This document shows positions 62,219 to 64,000 of a DNA stretch of 64,000 nt, in pieces (position 1 is the stretch's first letter; each line of letters starts with the position of its first letter). The DNA lies in the NCBI RefSeq assembly GCF_900100315.1, contig NZ_FNFF01000010.1, positions 186,001 through 250,000 on the forward strand. Reading direction: 5' to 3'. This DNA comes from Streptomyces indicus (lineage in GTDB: Bacteria; Actinomycetota; Actinomycetes; Streptomycetales; Streptomycetaceae). The notes beneath the pieces were generated by a model that worked only from the letters and a program-made list of their open reading frames with translations, ran no database searches and had not been told where the DNA came from. The position numbers were made by a program, and so were the translations under genes.

Positions 62219-64000
62219 TCCCGTCCTTGTCCACCGGCTTCCAGTCCTCGCCGTCGACGAGCCGCACGATCCCGTCCGTCTCGGACCGCGCCACGAGCGG
62301 CAGGTCCGGGGCCTCGGCCGCCGAGACGGCCGTGACGTCGGCCAGACCGGGCAGCGTCGGCTCGTCCGGAAGCAGCGAACCGTCGCTCTGCACGAACCGC
62401 ATCTGCTGCACCCCTTCGACCGCGCGGCCCACCAGCAGAAGCCGGCTGCCACCGGCCCAGGACACCGCCGTGACCTCCTCCATCTTCGGGGCGGCGGGGC
62501 GCAGTTCGGCCACGGTCAGCTGAGGAACGCCGCCCTTGGAGCCGCGCTCGATCCGGCCGACGTTCAGCGTGGTCCTGCCGTCCTTCTCGATGAGCAGCGC
62601 GATACGGACACCGTCCGCGGCGACCCGTACCGCCTTGACCCGTCCGATGCCGTCCTTGCCCAGCGGCCGGTCGAACCCGACCTCCACCGGTTCGCCCTGC
62701 CCCTTGGCCAGCCACAGCAGCCGCGGCTTCTTCGGGTCCGCGTCGGCCACCCACAGGTCACCGCGTCCGTCCCAACTGGGCGCCGTGAGACGGTCCCCCT
62801 CCTTCTCGGCGGTGCTGGTCACCTGGGTCTTCTCGGACTGGGTCTTGTCGATCAGCGCACCGATGAACAGCGAACGCCCGTCCCCGGACACACCGGCGCC
62901 CCACTTCTCGTTGCGCGACACGGCCGCCGACCGCAGCTCCTGCTTCCCCTCGCCGAGCGCGCCCGGCACCGCCGTGGGCTCCTCGGCGCCCTTGGAGATC
63001 TGCACCAGCCGGTGCTTCTTGTCCACGAAGTACTGGGACTTGGGCTTCGCCGCGGCGTCCGGCGCGAAGGTCTGGGCCTCGCTGCGGCCGAGGACGCAGA
63101 GCGACGAAGCCCCGTCGGAGCGCAGCAGTTCGACCTGGTCGATGCCGGACGGCGCGGTCAGGTTGTTCAGCGTGAAGTAGATCTGGGCGGCCATCTCCTT
63201 GCAGCGGTCCTGCCCGATGTCGTCCGCCTTCTTGTTCAGCGGCACCCGCAGATGCTTCTGGTCGTCCGGCGTGAGCTCCTTGGTGCCCTTGCGCAGCGCC
63301 GTACCGCTGGGGAAACGCGAAGACACCACCGTGTCCAGCCAGTTGGTCGGCCCGGCGAGGAGCTCCTCCACGACGTCGGTCAGCTGCGGGTCCGGATCAC
63401 CGCGTACGTAGACGGGGTCGGCGACCAGGGGGTCCGACGGCGGATTCGCCTCGTCGCCCCGGGAGTCGCCCGACGCGTAGTAGTACTTGTCCACGGGCTT
63501 GTAGAGCCGCTGGAAGTCGGGCTCACCGAGCACCACACCCTGGGGCGGGGAGGCGATACGCCACTGCTCGTTGCCCTTCTTGCCTTCCTTGACGAGCTGG
63601 ATGGCCTCCGCGTAATCCGGCGCTTCGAGCTCGGGCCGGTAGGCGTGATCGGCGTCGAGGGTCGCCACACGGGTGCCGGTCAGCTGGTAGGTGCGGCTCT
63701 GCGAGTCCTGGCCCTGGCCCTGCTCGGGCTTCTGCGGACCCGCCTTCGGCCCATCCGCGAGAATCGTCGTGGAGCTGTCGGGGTCCCAGTCCTTCGCGGC
63801 ATCGGCCGTCAGGTATTTGCGGGCGATCGAGAAGTCGGGATCGTCACCGGTCAGCGTCTCCAGGAAGCCGTCGATGATCTCCCCGGGCTGGGCGTCGTCC
63901 TTCGGCGGCGCCGCGAACACACGCACCTTCGGCTTGTTGGGCGAGGCGTCCACCGGCTCGGGCTCGCCGCTGCTGGGCATCGACGCGCAGGCCGACAGCA
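62196..64000 (-). CDS. lpqB: lipoprotein LpqB (N-terminus beyond window edge)
   Basis: At least 600 residues are visible. The frame stays open through the window end, where it reads LSACASMPSSGEP. LSAC is a lipobox, with Cys codon 63989-63987, so the true start and signal peptide lie outside, and the in-frame ATG at 63980 is not the start. The mature protein has an N-terminal GerMN-like domain (VRVFAAPPKDDAQPGEII, PVYVRGDPDPQLTDVVEELLAG) and a C-terminal beta-propeller-like part with repeated strand pairs (DGRSLFIGAL, DGRGDLWVADADP, VTAVSWAGGSRLLLVG). LpqB is known to work with the MtrAB two-component system, whose genes are normally just upstream. It acts at the outer face of the membrane. 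Confidence 0.95.
   Translation of the reverse strand, partial: LSACASMPSSGEPEPVDASPNKPKVRVFAAPPKDDAQPGEIIDGFLETLTGDDPDFSIARKYLTADAAKDWDPDSSTTILADGPKAGPQKPEQGQGQDSQSRTYQLTGTRVATLDADHAYRPELEAPDYAEAIQLVKEGKKGNEQWRIASPPQGVVLGEPDFQRLYKPVDKYYYASGDSRGDEANPPSDPLVADPVYVRGDPDPQLTDVVEELLAGPTNWLDTVVSSRFPSGTALRKGTKELTPDDQKHLRVPLNKKADDIGQDRCKEMAAQIYFTLNNLTAPSGIDQVELLRSDGASSLCVLGRSEAQTFAPDAAAKPKSQYFVDKKHRLVQISKGAEEPTAVPGALGEGKQELRSAAVSRNEKWGAGVSGDGRSLFIGALIDKTQSEKTQVTSTAEKEGDRLTAPSWDGRGDLWVADADPKKPRLLWLAKGQGEPVEVGFDRPLGKDGIGRVKAVRVAADGVRIALLIEKDGRTTLNVGRIERGSKGGVPQLTVAELRPAAPKMEEVTAVSWAGGSRLLLVGRAVEGVQQMRFVQSDGSLLPDEPTLPGLADVTAVSAAEAPDLPLVARSETDGIVRLVDGEDWKPVDKDGTAPVYPG

Overview
The window is high-GC DNA with frequent GTG starts. 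Gene order at its right end (secA, a LuxR-type response regulator, hpf, comF, lpqB) together with a giant NAD-dependent glutamate dehydrogenase points to a Streptomyces or close relative chromosome. lpqB runs off the right edge, and mtrB/mtrA would be expected beyond it. The first gene enters from the left edge.

Bases 1-43600 form one large cell-envelope polymer locus. Its signature is seven proteins that fuse an N-terminal family-2 glycosyltransferase (GT2) to a C-terminal CDP-glycerol:glycerophosphotransferase-like (TagF-like) domain. They lie at 2-1339 (partial), 2250, 6544, 15590 (minus), 19374 (minus), 21695 and 35875. Around them are two GT2 enzymes resembling the staphylococcal teichoic-acid glycosyltransferase TarS (29084, 38133), a GT92-like enzyme (14150), five polytopic GT-C-type membrane proteins (4658, 8781, 25438, 27015, 40977), two small methyltransferases (1357, 12997), a UDP-glucose/GDP-mannose-type dehydrogenase (11627) and GalE (30850). 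The locus also holds an L,D-transpeptidase (10582), a TagG/TagH-like ABC exporter (32812, 33731) with a divergent TetR regulator (31929), a membrane-anchored Ag85-like esterase (34763), an OafA-type acyltransferase (39899), a GtrA flippase-like protein (42256) and a polyprenol-phosphate mannose synthase-like protein (42799). The simplest reading is synthesis, decoration, export and modification of one or more phosphate-linked wall glycopolymers. No gene for the CDP-activated precursor or for lipid-carrier priming is visible, so those must be elsewhere. Several of the fusion proteins have lost key residues in one of their two domains, in a complementary pattern.

Bases 43700-64000 are mostly core genes: gdh (43778, minus), a DJ-1/PfpI protein (49299), a HAD hydrolase (50008, minus), a flavin monooxygenase/FMN reductase pair with a MarR-type operator (50809, 51939), a small conserved protein (52808, minus), an Rv3235-type protein (53637), secA (54199, minus), a GNAT acetyltransferase (57395), a YcaQ/AlkX-type DNA glycosylase (58016) behind a RecA-NDp/PafBC-type promoter, the response regulator (59211, minus), hpf (60170, minus), comF (61214, minus) and lpqB (62196, minus).

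Non-coding structure is rich: nine strong terminator hairpins, mostly between convergent genes; two copies of a ~54-bp dispersed element that each carry a perfect RecA-NDp promoter signature; five short tandem duplications placed at or across stop codons; a candidate 28-codon leader ORF whose stop codon sits in a hairpin loop just before hpf; and a pair of consensus DnaA boxes before comF. No tRNA, rRNA, CRISPR array, insertion sequence or prophage gene was seen.
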